Position numbers and translations under genes: made by a program. Shown here piece by piece: positions 36,689 to 44,780 of a stretch of 64,000 nt of DNA. The notes under the pieces are model-generated. The model worked only from the letters and a program-made list of their open reading frames with translations. It was not told the DNA's origin and ran no database searches. Numbering within the stretch: position 1 is the first letter of the stretch; each line of letters begins with the position of its first letter. This stretch comes from Parabacteroides massiliensis (GTDB lineage: Bacteria; Bacteroidota; Bacteroidia; Bacteroidales; Tannerellaceae), in NCBI RefSeq assembly GCF_900155425.1, contig NZ_LT700189.1, positions 186,001-250,000 on the forward strand, in the 5' to 3' direction.

Positions 36689-37375
36689 ATGAGAAAAACA
36701 TTCTTGGTGATGAGCATAGTTCTCTCGTTTACATTTATGATGTCATGTTCGAATGACGATGAGGTTGTTGTGCCAAATGAGGTTCCCCAAGAGGTGGACA
36801 CTCCGCCCATCGACTCGTTAAAGGTGAAGACCCTTCAGCCTCCTACCGGATAGGAAAATCAGCCTGAATTCGTACTGCCGGCATCATCCACAACTTTGGG
36901 ATTATCACTGCGTGCCAACCTGCTGCGTTGGGCAACCCTCACGCCCGACCTTGGTATCGAGTGGCGCATCACCCCGTCATGGGGAATATCCGTGAACGGC
37001 TCGTGGACTTCGTGGTCGTGGAATGACAAGGACAGAAGATACGCCCTTTGGGAAGTGACACCCGAATTCCGCCATTATATAGGTAAGGAGAAGCGCGGCT
37101 ACCTTGGTGTAATGTTCAAGACAGGGCAGTTCATTTACAAGTTTTCCACGACCGGAAAACAAGGCGACCTGACGGGCGGCGGCATTACGGGAGGGTATCA
37201 ATTAAGACTGAACAAAGCCCTCTCCATGGACTTTTCCCTCGGATTGGGTTATGTCCACGCAGATGTCGAGAAATACAAAGTTATCGAGGATGTACGTGTC
37301 CGTCAGGGCGGCAAAACCAAACATTGGATCGGACCTGTGCAGGCAGGTGTAACATTAGTATGGAATGTCTTTTAA
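36689..37375 (+). pseudogene. DUF3575 outer-membrane protein with lipoprotein leader and in-frame TAG
   Basis: From ATG 36689 the frame encodes a lipoprotein leader (LSFTFMMSC, then SNDDEVVVPNE) and stops at TAG, codon 55 (36851-36853). It then continues without a stop in the same frame as a DUF3575 barrel protein (LSLRANLLRWATLTPDLGIE onward, about 155 residues, ending VTLVWNVF). The intact paralogue at 42181-42774 has an ordinary signal peptide (MSKRILFLVLFLWL) instead. So the 5' part looks like another lipoprotein gene fused on, with a nonsense codon (CAG-to-TAG is one route). A TTG at 36896 could start a signal-less barrel fragment. DUF3575 proteins accompany Bacteroidales fimbrial operons, with unknown detail of function. 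Confidence 0.6.
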
Positions 37376-37387
37376 TGAAAGGAGGAT

Positions 37388-38191
37388 ATGATGACAAGAA
37401 CAATTTATAATGTAGTAATCGTGGTGGCAGTGTTCGCCCTCTCGCTCACCTCCTGCGTGAAAGACAAGCTTTTCAATACCCCGCATCCCGACAAGGGAGC
37501 AGTGGTCGTGACGGCTGACTTCTCGCGGCGCGGCGAATCCTGTCCCGCACCGCGGGAGTATACATTGGTTATCAGCAGCGAGAGCTGCACCGCCCCGGCA
37601 GGGCAACCTTATTGCCACCCGGTAAAGTTCCTTCCCGGCAACTACCCGCTGACCGCTTGCAACGTTTGCGACAAGATGACAGCCGAAGGCGAGAACATCC
37701 GGATAAATACCCTGTCGGCAAACATTATCGACGCGATGCCCGGATACCTGTTCACCGCGCGACAAGAAATCACTGTCACCCGCGACGACACCCTGCATGT
37801 TCGCCTCCCGATGGCGCAGCGTACCAGAGACCTGCATTTCGAACTGACCGTCACGGAGGGTGACCCAAAACTGATAGCAGGTATCACCGGACGACTGGAC
37901 GGTGTGGCGAGCGTGTTCGACCTCGCCACACAACGTCCCCAAACAGAACGTTTTGCGGTGGAACCCACCTTCACCCGTAGTAGCGACAAGGTGACAGCCG
38001 ATGCCCGTCTGTTGGGCGTGGCAGGTGACGGACTGACCCTTACGCTCGACCTCACTTTCACCGACGGACGCACACAGCGCATAGAAAGCGATTTGACCGA
38101 GCTGCTCGCGGGATTCAACGCCGATGACATGACCGTTCCGCTGACCGTCAAGGGAAACTACTCACACCAATCGGTGCGGGCTTCACGGTGA
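37388..38191 (+). CDS. DUF5119 fimbrial-cluster lipoprotein, 3' frameshift
   Basis: This lipoprotein has the lipobox ALSLTSC followed by VKDKLFNTPHPDKGAVVVTADF, the DUF5119 signature, in the FimB/Mfa2-like anchor/assembly class. As read it ends GNYSHQSVRASR (267 residues). The other frame directly after 38160 continues TPIGAGFTVTITDWEVGEKE and stops at 38239-38241. That matches the LPVEAGVTGATITDWNEVE end of the intact paralogue at 42792-43640. A single-base deletion near 38160 therefore explains the loss of about 18 residues. Whether the shortened protein works is unknown. It follows the DUF3575 gene by 12 bp. Confidence 0.75.
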   Translation: MMTRTIYNVVIVVAVFALSLTSCVKDKLFNTPHPDKGAVVVTADFSRRGESCPAPREYTLVISSESCTAPAGQPYCHPVKFLPGNYPLTACNVCDKMTAEGENIRINTLSANIIDAMPGYLFTARQEITVTRDDTLHVRLPMAQRTRDLHFELTVTEGDPKLIAGITGRLDGVASVFDLATQRPQTERFAVEPTFTRSSDKVTADARLLGVAGDGLTLTLDLTFTDGRTQRIESDLTELLAGFNADDMTVPLTVKGNYSHQSVRASR

Positions 38192-38269
38192 CGATAACCG
38201 ATTGGGAGGTCGGCGAAAAGGAGAACGTTGTAATCAATTAAGAATATAATAAACAAAAATCAATTAGAC

Positions 38270-39196
38270 ATGAGAAACAAGTATTTTTTGCTGGCGGCTG
38301 CACTCCTCGCATTCGCCTCGTGCGACAAGAATGAAACGACGTCTTCCATAGATCCGACAGACCCCGCAAAGCGTGTGGCGGTGCAGTTCACAGGATCGAC
38401 GCTCGACATTGAACCTGCCCCCGAGACACGTGCCGTGAGTCCGTGGAAACAAACCGGTAAAATAGGCATCTATGCCTTTTATCAGACATCAGACGAAATT
38501 GCGGACGACTACGCCAACGTGCCTTATGCCTGTGACGGTTCGGGCAACACCTTCACTCCGGTCGACAAGACCATCTACTTTCCTGTAAACGGCTCCAGAC
38601 TCCGTTTCATGGCGTACTTCCCCCATCAGAATTTGACAGGTCCGATATATAAGACCGGAACAACATACAAGGTAGACCTCACCACGCAGCCGAACCCCGA
38701 CGGACAGGCAGCGGTCGAACTGCTTTGGACGGGCGGCATAACGGCATCTGCCAATAAGATGCAGCCAAACGTATCGCTGAACTTCAAGCGCCAGTACGCC
38801 CGAATCATGCTGACCGTGAAAAACGGCAATGGCATCACCGCCGATGACCTGAAGAAGATGACGGTTTCCATTACCGACATGCACCGGAAGGCTGACTTTA
38901 ACCTCATGACTGGCAGGCTGACCCCGACCGACAATGCAGCCTCCCTGACGCTGAAGGACTACACGGCGGACGGCACGGGACGCACCGCCCTCGTACTGCC
39001 GACTACAGCTGATGCCGGCCGCACCATGGACTTCACACTCGGCACAGACACCTTCCGCTGGCCGATTGGCGGCAAGGCTTTCGAGGCGGGCAAGTCCTAT
39101 ACCTATACAGTTACGGTAAACCGTACGCCGTTGGGACTCACCGCCACCGTCACCGAGTGGGAAGAGGGAGCAGGCGACAACGGAATAGCCGAATAA
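38270..39196 (+). CDS. Fimbrillin family (Mfa-like) lipoprotein
   Basis: This 308-residue predicted fimbrial subunit has lipobox LLAFASC (Cys about 18). The early ETRAVSPW matches the typical Arg-containing cleavage region of Mfa/FimA precursors, where an arginine gingipain-like protease acts in Porphyromonas. The core VSLNFKRQYARIMLTV is the fimbrillin hallmark (xxFxHxxAxIxxxV). It ends AGKSYTYTVTVNRTPL then VTEWEEG, the usual last strands. It follows the DUF5119 gene, as in the second cluster where the counterpart is 43677-44708. It is probably a shaft or minor subunit. Confidence 0.85.
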   Translation: MRNKYFLLAAALLAFASCDKNETTSSIDPTDPAKRVAVQFTGSTLDIEPAPETRAVSPWKQTGKIGIYAFYQTSDEIADDYANVPYACDGSGNTFTPVDKTIYFPVNGSRLRFMAYFPHQNLTGPIYKTGTTYKVDLTTQPNPDGQAAVELLWTGGITASANKMQPNVSLNFKRQYARIMLTVKNGNGITADDLKKMTVSITDMHRKADFNLMTGRLTPTDNAASLTLKDYTADGTGRTALVLPTTADAGRTMDFTLGTDTFRWPIGGKAFEAGKSYTYTVTVNRTPLGLTATVTEWEEGAGDNGIAE

Positions 39197-39228
39197 ACAA
39201 TAATGTCAACAATAGAACATCTACGAAA

Positions 39229-40845
39229 ATGAACAAAATAACATTATGCTTGCTGGCAGCCCTTATATTGGCCGCCTGCTCGAAAGAGGAGGCGCCTGGT
39301 CTCGACATGCGGCAGGAACTGCGCCTGACGAGCGGCATCGAGGCCGTGACGCGCGGCGACGTGCAGAACACGCAGATAGTAGCCAATGAAAAGGTGTGGG
39401 CATGGGTGTCCGATGCCCACAAGGGCACGGCACTCTACAATGCAGAGCAGCTGACCGTCGGTACCAACGGCGAACTCACGGGCACCACGGAGATGTACTT
39501 CCCACAGACAGGCACCGCGGTGCTGATACGCGCCCTGCACGGTACGCTCTCCTCGCCGGCAAATATCGTGGCGGGCACCACTGCCTTCCCCACCGCCTTC
39601 GGTTTCACGGTAGCTGCTAACCAGAGTGCCGGAGGTGCTGCCTATGTGCAATCCGACCTCTTATATGCAGCACAGGAGGCTGCTAAGACGAAAAGTGCCG
39701 TGCAGCTCAAGTTCTACCACATGCTTTCGAAGTTAGAACTGAACATCACCAAGGATGCAACCGTGACGGACGACATCAATAACATTACGCTCGACGGCGT
39801 GGCGGTGGACGGCACATTCACTCCGGGGGCAACGGCGGACATCACGCGGCAGGCGGTGCGTTCGGCTATGGTCAAAACAGGTAATCAAACAGGGACAATG
39901 ACCCTCGGCAAGGCACTGGCAGGGAGCAACGATGCCATTGTAGTCCCGCAGGATATGGGAAGCAAGAAGTTGACTTTCACCCTCGCCAGCGGTGGCGAGC
40001 TGTACTACACCTTTCCCGAAGGCAAGGCTTTCGAGAGCGGTAAGAAGCACATCTATAACGTGAAGCTGACCCTCACAGGTATCAAGGTTGAGAGTTCAAT
40101 CGAGCCGTGGGACACATCGGAGGGGGCGACCGGAGGGGAAACAACGCTTTCGCCGGCTGCAAGAATCGGTGACTACTTCTATTCGGACGGTACTTTCTCT
40201 ACAGACCTCGACCCCGACAAGACGGTAATCGGTATCATCTTCCAGACCAACCCGAAACGCATCGGACAGTCGGAGAAAGATGCGTTGGCAGCCAAAGGTG
40301 TCAGAGATCCGCACGGGCTGGTGATGTCCATAAAGTTTGCCGCCAAGGAAGTCAAGTGGAGCAACTCTTATCAGGATACAGCCTTGGATAATTGCCTGAC
40401 ATTTGCCGACAGCTACAAGGATATCAGTGGTCTGAAGAATACGACAACGCTCGGTACGGGAGATGAATTCCCCGCATTCAAGGTGATTGCTGATTTCAAT
40501 GGTGTCAACCCCGTGCCGTCTAATGCTACGCAGTGGTTCTTGCCTTCCGCAGGCCAGTTGTGGGATCTGATAGAGGTTCTCGGGAAAGTGACCACGTTGG
40601 CAGCACAACGCACGAACACCGGTGACTTCTGGCAAAGCAAAGATGATTACTGCTTCGGCAACCTGAACAGCCGGTTAAAAAACGTACCTACAGCCGAAGA
40701 GTTTTTGGCTCCTGCCTATCTTTGGTCATCCTCGGAATCCGACGAATATAAAGCTTGGTGGTGGGGTGTGACTTCAAACAGTGTAAGCAGCCGCGCTCCG
40801 GGTAAGATGGAAACGGCAGACGTGCGGCCTATCCTGGCTTTTTAA
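39229..40845 (+). CDS. Fimbrillin with C-terminal lectin-like (DUF1566-type) domain
   Basis: This 538-residue lipoprotein has lipobox LILAAC, then a fimbrillin half (AVTRGDVQ cleavage-like site, LKFYHMLSKLELNI core, SGKKHIYNVKLTLTG). A second domain follows from about residue 300 (ARIGDYFYSDGTFS, KTVIGIIFQTNPKRIG, HGLVMSI, WFLPSAGQLWDL). It ends WSSSES...VRPILAF. The C-terminal half resembles the DUF1566/formylglycine-enzyme-like C-type lectin fold, so a tip adhesin is a fair inference. The frame opens at 39157, but ATG 39229 gives a proper signal peptide. Confidence 0.8.
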   Translation: MNKITLCLLAALILAACSKEEAPGLDMRQELRLTSGIEAVTRGDVQNTQIVANEKVWAWVSDAHKGTALYNAEQLTVGTNGELTGTTEMYFPQTGTAVLIRALHGTLSSPANIVAGTTAFPTAFGFTVAANQSAGGAAYVQSDLLYAAQEAAKTKSAVQLKFYHMLSKLELNITKDATVTDDINNITLDGVAVDGTFTPGATADITRQAVRSAMVKTGNQTGTMTLGKALAGSNDAIVVPQDMGSKKLTFTLASGGELYYTFPEGKAFESGKKHIYNVKLTLTGIKVESSIEPWDTSEGATGGETTLSPAARIGDYFYSDGTFSTDLDPDKTVIGIIFQTNPKRIGQSEKDALAAKGVRDPHGLVMSIKFAAKEVKWSNSYQDTALDNCLTFADSYKDISGLKNTTTLGTGDEFPAFKVIADFNGVNPVPSNATQWFLPSAGQLWDLIEVLGKVTTLAAQRTNTGDFWQSKDDYCFGNLNSRLKNVPTAEEFLAPAYLWSSSESDEYKAWWWGVTSNSVSSRAPGKMETADVRPILAF

Positions 40846-40857
40846 AACAATGATGGC

Positions 40858-41829
40858 ATGAAAACAAGAGAACTACAACGATTCCTGAAAGGCGGTGCGC
40901 GGTGGAGCATGGCAATACTGCTGCTTGCCGGTGGGTTGCTCACGGCGTGTAGCGACTATTCGGCTGACGAGACGCAGGGAGAACCCCTTCCTGCCGGCGA
41001 ATGCCCCGTGATGCTGACGGCATCTGTCCGTGCTGCGACGCGCTCCACGGCTGACAACGATGCTTGGATGGGGGGCGAACAGGTGGCAGTCGAGGCTACC
41101 TCCTATTTGGTTGGTGTACAGCCGGAAGTGAAGATCTACACCACTGCTGCCGACGGTACACTGACCACCGGTATCCCTTTCTGGTGGGCACGCAATAACG
41201 AGTGGAAGCGACTTTGCGCATGGTACTGTGCTGATGGTTCTACTGCTCAAGGCGGTGCAAATGCCACGGCTGTTCCCGTCAAGTGGAGCGTCAAGGCCGA
41301 CCAGCGAGGCGAAGGCTATGTGCAGAGCGACTTTCTCTTCGCCGTGACGGAGGCAAGCTATGCGGAATATGCCGCCAATCCCGTGCCGATGAAGTTCTAC
41401 CACCAGACCGCCAAGGTAGTGGTGAACATCGTCAAGACGGGATACGCTACCTCTGCCGAACGGATTCGTTCGGTACACATCGGCAATGACCTGTTACTCG
41501 AAGCTGGCTTCAAAGCTCCGGACATCGGGGTATTGATTGGTGACTGGGGCTCGGGAGGCACACGAGGAGCCATTGAACCTCGTCTATTGCCTTCCCCGAC
41601 AGATCCGGAGCAACATGTCGCCACCTATGAGGCACTCGTAATTCCGCAGGAAACCGCTGGCAAGTGTATGCTGACCGTGGAGACCGACCTCGGCACCACG
41701 CTCTACTACAATGCCCCTGCCGATGCCCAGCCTCTCGCTCCCGGCAAGGTACGTACCTATAATATTACGGTCAAAGCCGAACGGTTGGAAATGGAGACCG
41801 TGAGTAGTGGCGCATCTTCTGATCTATAA
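40858..41829 (+). CDS. Fimbrillin family lipoprotein, C-terminally truncated
   Basis: This 323-residue lipoprotein has lipobox LLTAC and the fimbrillin features AATRSTAD (cleavage-like), MKFYHQTAKVVVNI and PGKVRTYNITVKAERLEM. Its sequence runs parallel to the N-terminal half of the gene at 44781 (e.g. YVQSDFLFAV versus FDVLYASA, then TYEALVIPQ versus KYEALVPPQ). It stops at SSGASSDL, where the paralogue continues into the IGDYFYSDGTW lectin-like domain. It therefore seems to have lost its C-terminal domain. The lost part lies exactly where the 185-bp leader of the next cluster has been placed, 80 bp downstream. Confidence 0.75.
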   Translation: MKTRELQRFLKGGARWSMAILLLAGGLLTACSDYSADETQGEPLPAGECPVMLTASVRAATRSTADNDAWMGGEQVAVEATSYLVGVQPEVKIYTTAADGTLTTGIPFWWARNNEWKRLCAWYCADGSTAQGGANATAVPVKWSVKADQRGEGYVQSDFLFAVTEASYAEYAANPVPMKFYHQTAKVVVNIVKTGYATSAERIRSVHIGNDLLLEAGFKAPDIGVLIGDWGSGGTRGAIEPRLLPSPTDPEQHVATYEALVIPQETAGKCMLTVETDLGTTLYYNAPADAQPLAPGKVRTYNITVKAERLEMETVSSGASSDL

Positions 41830-41908
41830 TATTTGATTCTCGGACGACATAATCCGAGTATCCGTTGAGCCTGTGGTTGACCTCGATTGCCCGTCGGTCA
41901 CCACGGGC

Positions 41909-42093
41909 TTTTATCGGGCTGTTCAGGGAAAATACAGGCTGTACGCCTGTCAAATGGAGGAAAACGGAGGTGGAGTAATATGCTGTGTTATGGATGGGGA
42001 AAATAATCTGAACGACAAAAAATAGCTTAAACGACAAAGACAAAATATTCTAAACTACAAAGATGTGTGATTCTGACAATTGAGGCGATTTTT
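41909..42093 (+). promoter_or_regulatory. 185-bp regulatory leader, copy 2, before fimbrial cluster B
   Basis: This is a near-identical copy of 34715-34899. It carries the same three CTGAACGACAAA-like blocks (first at 42008-42019). It is immediately followed by a better promoter than copy 1. Confidence 0.65.
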
Positions 42094-42109
42094 GAATACA
42101 AGAATTAGG

Positions 42110-42138
42110 TTGAAATTAAATCTCTTGACTTATGTTTG
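42110..42138 (+). promoter_or_regulatory. Promoter of fimbrial cluster B
   Basis: TTG (42110-42112), 18 bp, TATGTTTG (42131-42138), a full -7 consensus, about 40 bp before the DUF3575 start at 42181. Confidence 0.65.
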
Positions 42139-42180
42139 TATGCTGAGTTCTGGATCAGAAATTCAAAAAAACATATAAAA

Positions 42181-42774
42181 ATGAGCAAAAGAATTTTATT
42201 CCTTGTCTTGTTTCTGTGGCTGGCATCGACAATTTTTCCTGCTTTTGCACGGCAGAAAACAGACACGACCTACGCTTTCCGTTCCGTTCCGCAGAAGGAG
42301 ATATCTCTGCGTGCCAACCTGCTTCGTTGGGCAACCCTCACACCCGACCTCGGTGTCGAGTGGCGTTTTAACCCGTCATGGAGCATATCCGTGAACGGCT
42401 CGTGGACATCATGGTCGTGGAATGACAAAGATAGAAGGTATGCCCTTTGGGAAGTGATGCCGGAACTCCGTTATTATATAGGGAAAGAAAAACACGGTTA
42501 CCTTGGTGCCATTTTCAAGACAGGACAGTTCAATTACAAGCTCTCCGCGACAGGCAAGCAGGGCGACCTGATTGGCGGAGGACTAACCGGCGGTTATATG
42601 CTTAAGTTGAACCGCGCCCTCTCTCTCGACTTCTCCGTGGGCATAGGGGGTACCTATGCCGATTATGAAAAGTACGTGGTCATCGACAATGTGCGCGTGC
42701 GCCGTGGAAGCGAAAACAAGGATTATTGGGGTGTGAACCACCTCGGTGTGTCACTCGTATGGAACATCTTTTAA
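42181..42774 (+). CDS. DUF3575 outer-membrane beta-barrel protein (fimbrial cluster B)
   Basis: This 197-residue protein has a signal peptide (LFLVLFLWLASTIFPAFA), then LRANLLRWATLTPDLGVEWR and alternating strands (SISVNGSWTSWSWNDKDRRY, LWEVMPELRYYIGKE) ending with a hydrophobic VSLVWNIF. This is the DUF3575 family, small barrel proteins that open many Bacteroidales fimbrial operons. It is probably an outer-membrane component of fimbria biogenesis, by association only. It is the intact counterpart of the broken gene at 36689-37375. The upstream frame from 42136 is not needed. Confidence 0.85.
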   Translation: MSKRILFLVLFLWLASTIFPAFARQKTDTTYAFRSVPQKEISLRANLLRWATLTPDLGVEWRFNPSWSISVNGSWTSWSWNDKDRRYALWEVMPELRYYIGKEKHGYLGAIFKTGQFNYKLSATGKQGDLIGGGLTGGYMLKLNRALSLDFSVGIGGTYADYEKYVVIDNVRVRRGSENKDYWGVNHLGVSLVWNIF

Positions 42775-42791
42775 ATAAGGGAGGAAACAGA

Positions 42792-43640
42792 ATGAAAAGT
42801 AACCGACATATATTAATAACATATACGGCTGTTCTGGCCGCCATATTATTCGCTTCTTGTGTGAAAGACGAACTTTATGATACTCCGCATCCCGATAGTG
42901 GAGTGGTAGTCGTTACCGCAGATTGGAGCGATAGGAGCAGCGAGGCCGACATCCCTCAAGCATACACCCTGCGTATAGGCGGACTGGAGCAGGAGGCGAG
43001 CGGAGAAACAAACGTGTTCAACCGACTCCTGTCACCCGGCAAATACACCTTGACGGCATACAATAAACAGGACCAAATTACCGTCACCGACAATACCGCC
43101 TCGGTGAACGCCACGTCTGCCAAGCACATCAACCCCACGCCGGGTTATCTGTTCGCTTCGGTACAAGACATCAGTGTCTTGGCGGATGACACGCTGCGTG
43201 TCACGGCCCGGATGAAACAATTGGTACGCAGACTCGACATCGAACTGACCGCCACCGAAGGCGACTACAGCCGTGTACAGTCGGCTTCGGCAACGCTCTC
43301 CGGTGTGGCTTCGGTTGCGGACATAGCAACAGGCGAACGGAGTGCAGCGGCACAAGTAATAAACGCTTTCAGGCAAGACGGCAATAAGTTCACACTCTTT
43401 TTCCGACTGCTCGGTATCGTCCCGACGGAAGCACAGACGCTGACGGTAGACATCATTTTCAACAACGGTGACACGCAGCGGATAGTGAGCGACCTTACCG
43501 AGGCCATGAGGGACTTCAACAACGGCACCAAATCGATAAAACTTACGGGTAATCTGCTGCTACCGGTAGAGGCCGGGGTGACGGGCGCAACCATCACGGA
43601 CTGGAACGAGGTAGAAAGCGGCAATGGGTACGCTAACTGA
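42792..43640 (+). CDS. DUF5119 fimbrial-cluster lipoprotein (intact copy)
   Basis: This 282-residue lipoprotein has lipobox AILFASC, followed by VKDELYDTPHPDSGVVVVTADW. The body is two beta-rich halves typical of FimB/Mfa2-like anchors (LTAYNKQDQITV; RVTARMKQLVRRLDIELTAT). It ends ITDWNEVESGNGYAN, the part lost from the paralogue at 37388. It begins 17 bp after the DUF3575 gene. The expected role is anchoring or length control of the fimbria at the outer membrane, from family context. Confidence 0.85.
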   Translation: MKSNRHILITYTAVLAAILFASCVKDELYDTPHPDSGVVVVTADWSDRSSEADIPQAYTLRIGGLEQEASGETNVFNRLLSPGKYTLTAYNKQDQITVTDNTASVNATSAKHINPTPGYLFASVQDISVLADDTLRVTARMKQLVRRLDIELTATEGDYSRVQSASATLSGVASVADIATGERSAAAQVINAFRQDGNKFTLFFRLLGIVPTEAQTLTVDIIFNNGDTQRIVSDLTEAMRDFNNGTKSIKLTGNLLLPVEAGVTGATITDWNEVESGNGYAN

Positions 43641-43676
43641 CGATAAATATTTTAATCAAAAAACAATATTATGACA

Positions 43677-44708
43677 ATGAATATGAAATTTTTCATTCTT
43701 GCAGTAGCAGCAACGCTATTGGCTGCGTGTACACAAGAGGACGAGGTACAAAACAATCCGGTGGAAGCACGAATCACGGCAGGCGTGAGCGGGCCGAAAA
43801 CCCGCGCTGTGGACAACCGGTGGAATGCCGACCACATCGGCGTGATGGCGGTGGATGCACCGGGAGAGTTCACGACCATGGGCAAAAAGTACAAGAACGT
43901 GGAATACCAGACCGCAAGTACCGGAACCTCCGCCGACTTCGCCCCGACAACAGCCGGAGATGGCATTTTCTTCGAGGATGCCTCACGCGAGTTTACCTTC
44001 GCCGCCTATGCACCTTATGAAACAAGTCACGCGACATCCCTGCCCGGCAACAATGGGAAAATCACGGTAAACACGGAAAACCAACATACGGTGGCGAAGC
44101 AGGAAGCCATAGACTACATCTATGCCACGGGCGCGAAGGGAAGTAAAGGCAATCCGGTCATCAGCTTCACGGACAACACCGCCGCAGGCGGCAGCGACTG
44201 CTCCTTCAAGCACAAGATGGCCCGCCTTATCCTGAAAGTGCAGGTATCGGCTGCCGACGGATTCACCGAACCAAGTGTATTGCGGTTCGCCAACTACAAG
44301 CTGGGCGGGCTGATTCATGAGGGGACGTTCGATGTACTGACCGGAACAGCCACAGCCACGGGTACTGTCGTGAACGACTGGATGCTGATAGAATCCACGT
44401 ATCCCACGCCTACCACACAAACTGTCACATACAAGTGCGTGTCGGACTACGATGTCAGCACGGGCGTGATGACCCTCACCATGATTCTGCTGCCGCAGAC
44501 GCTCACCGACTTCCTGAACTTCGAGATTTCACCCAATGATGGAGAGAATCAGACTTACTCCAACGCGGGTTTGATTAAACCCGCGTTGGAGGCCGGTTAC
44601 TCCTACACCTACACCATCACGGTAAAGAAGACGGAACTGACCCTCAGCGGAAGCACCATCGAAAACTGGAACGACGGTGGCAGCCATTCGGGTGATGCGA
44701 AGATGTAA
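43677..44708 (+). CDS. Fimbrillin family (Mfa-like) lipoprotein
   Basis: This 343-residue lipoprotein has lipobox LLAAC, then KTRAVDNRW, an Arg-containing maturation-like site, and the fimbrillin core CSFKHKMARLILKV. Terminal strands are GYSYTYTITVKKTELTLSG and IENWNDG. The third gene of cluster B, it is the likely structural shaft subunit. The start is ATG 43677 (MNMKFFIL); the frame extends two codons earlier. Confidence 0.87.
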   Translation: MNMKFFILAVAATLLAACTQEDEVQNNPVEARITAGVSGPKTRAVDNRWNADHIGVMAVDAPGEFTTMGKKYKNVEYQTASTGTSADFAPTTAGDGIFFEDASREFTFAAYAPYETSHATSLPGNNGKITVNTENQHTVAKQEAIDYIYATGAKGSKGNPVISFTDNTAAGGSDCSFKHKMARLILKVQVSAADGFTEPSVLRFANYKLGGLIHEGTFDVLTGTATATGTVVNDWMLIESTYPTPTTQTVTYKCVSDYDVSTGVMTLTMILLPQTLTDFLNFEISPNDGENQTYSNAGLIKPALEAGYSYTYTITVKKTELTLSGSTIENWNDGGSHSGDAKM

Positions 44709-44780
44709 TGTGTCTGAAAGCCGCTGCCGTGCGTCAGGCGTAAACACGGCGGCACAAATAAACGAATAAATAAAAACAAT

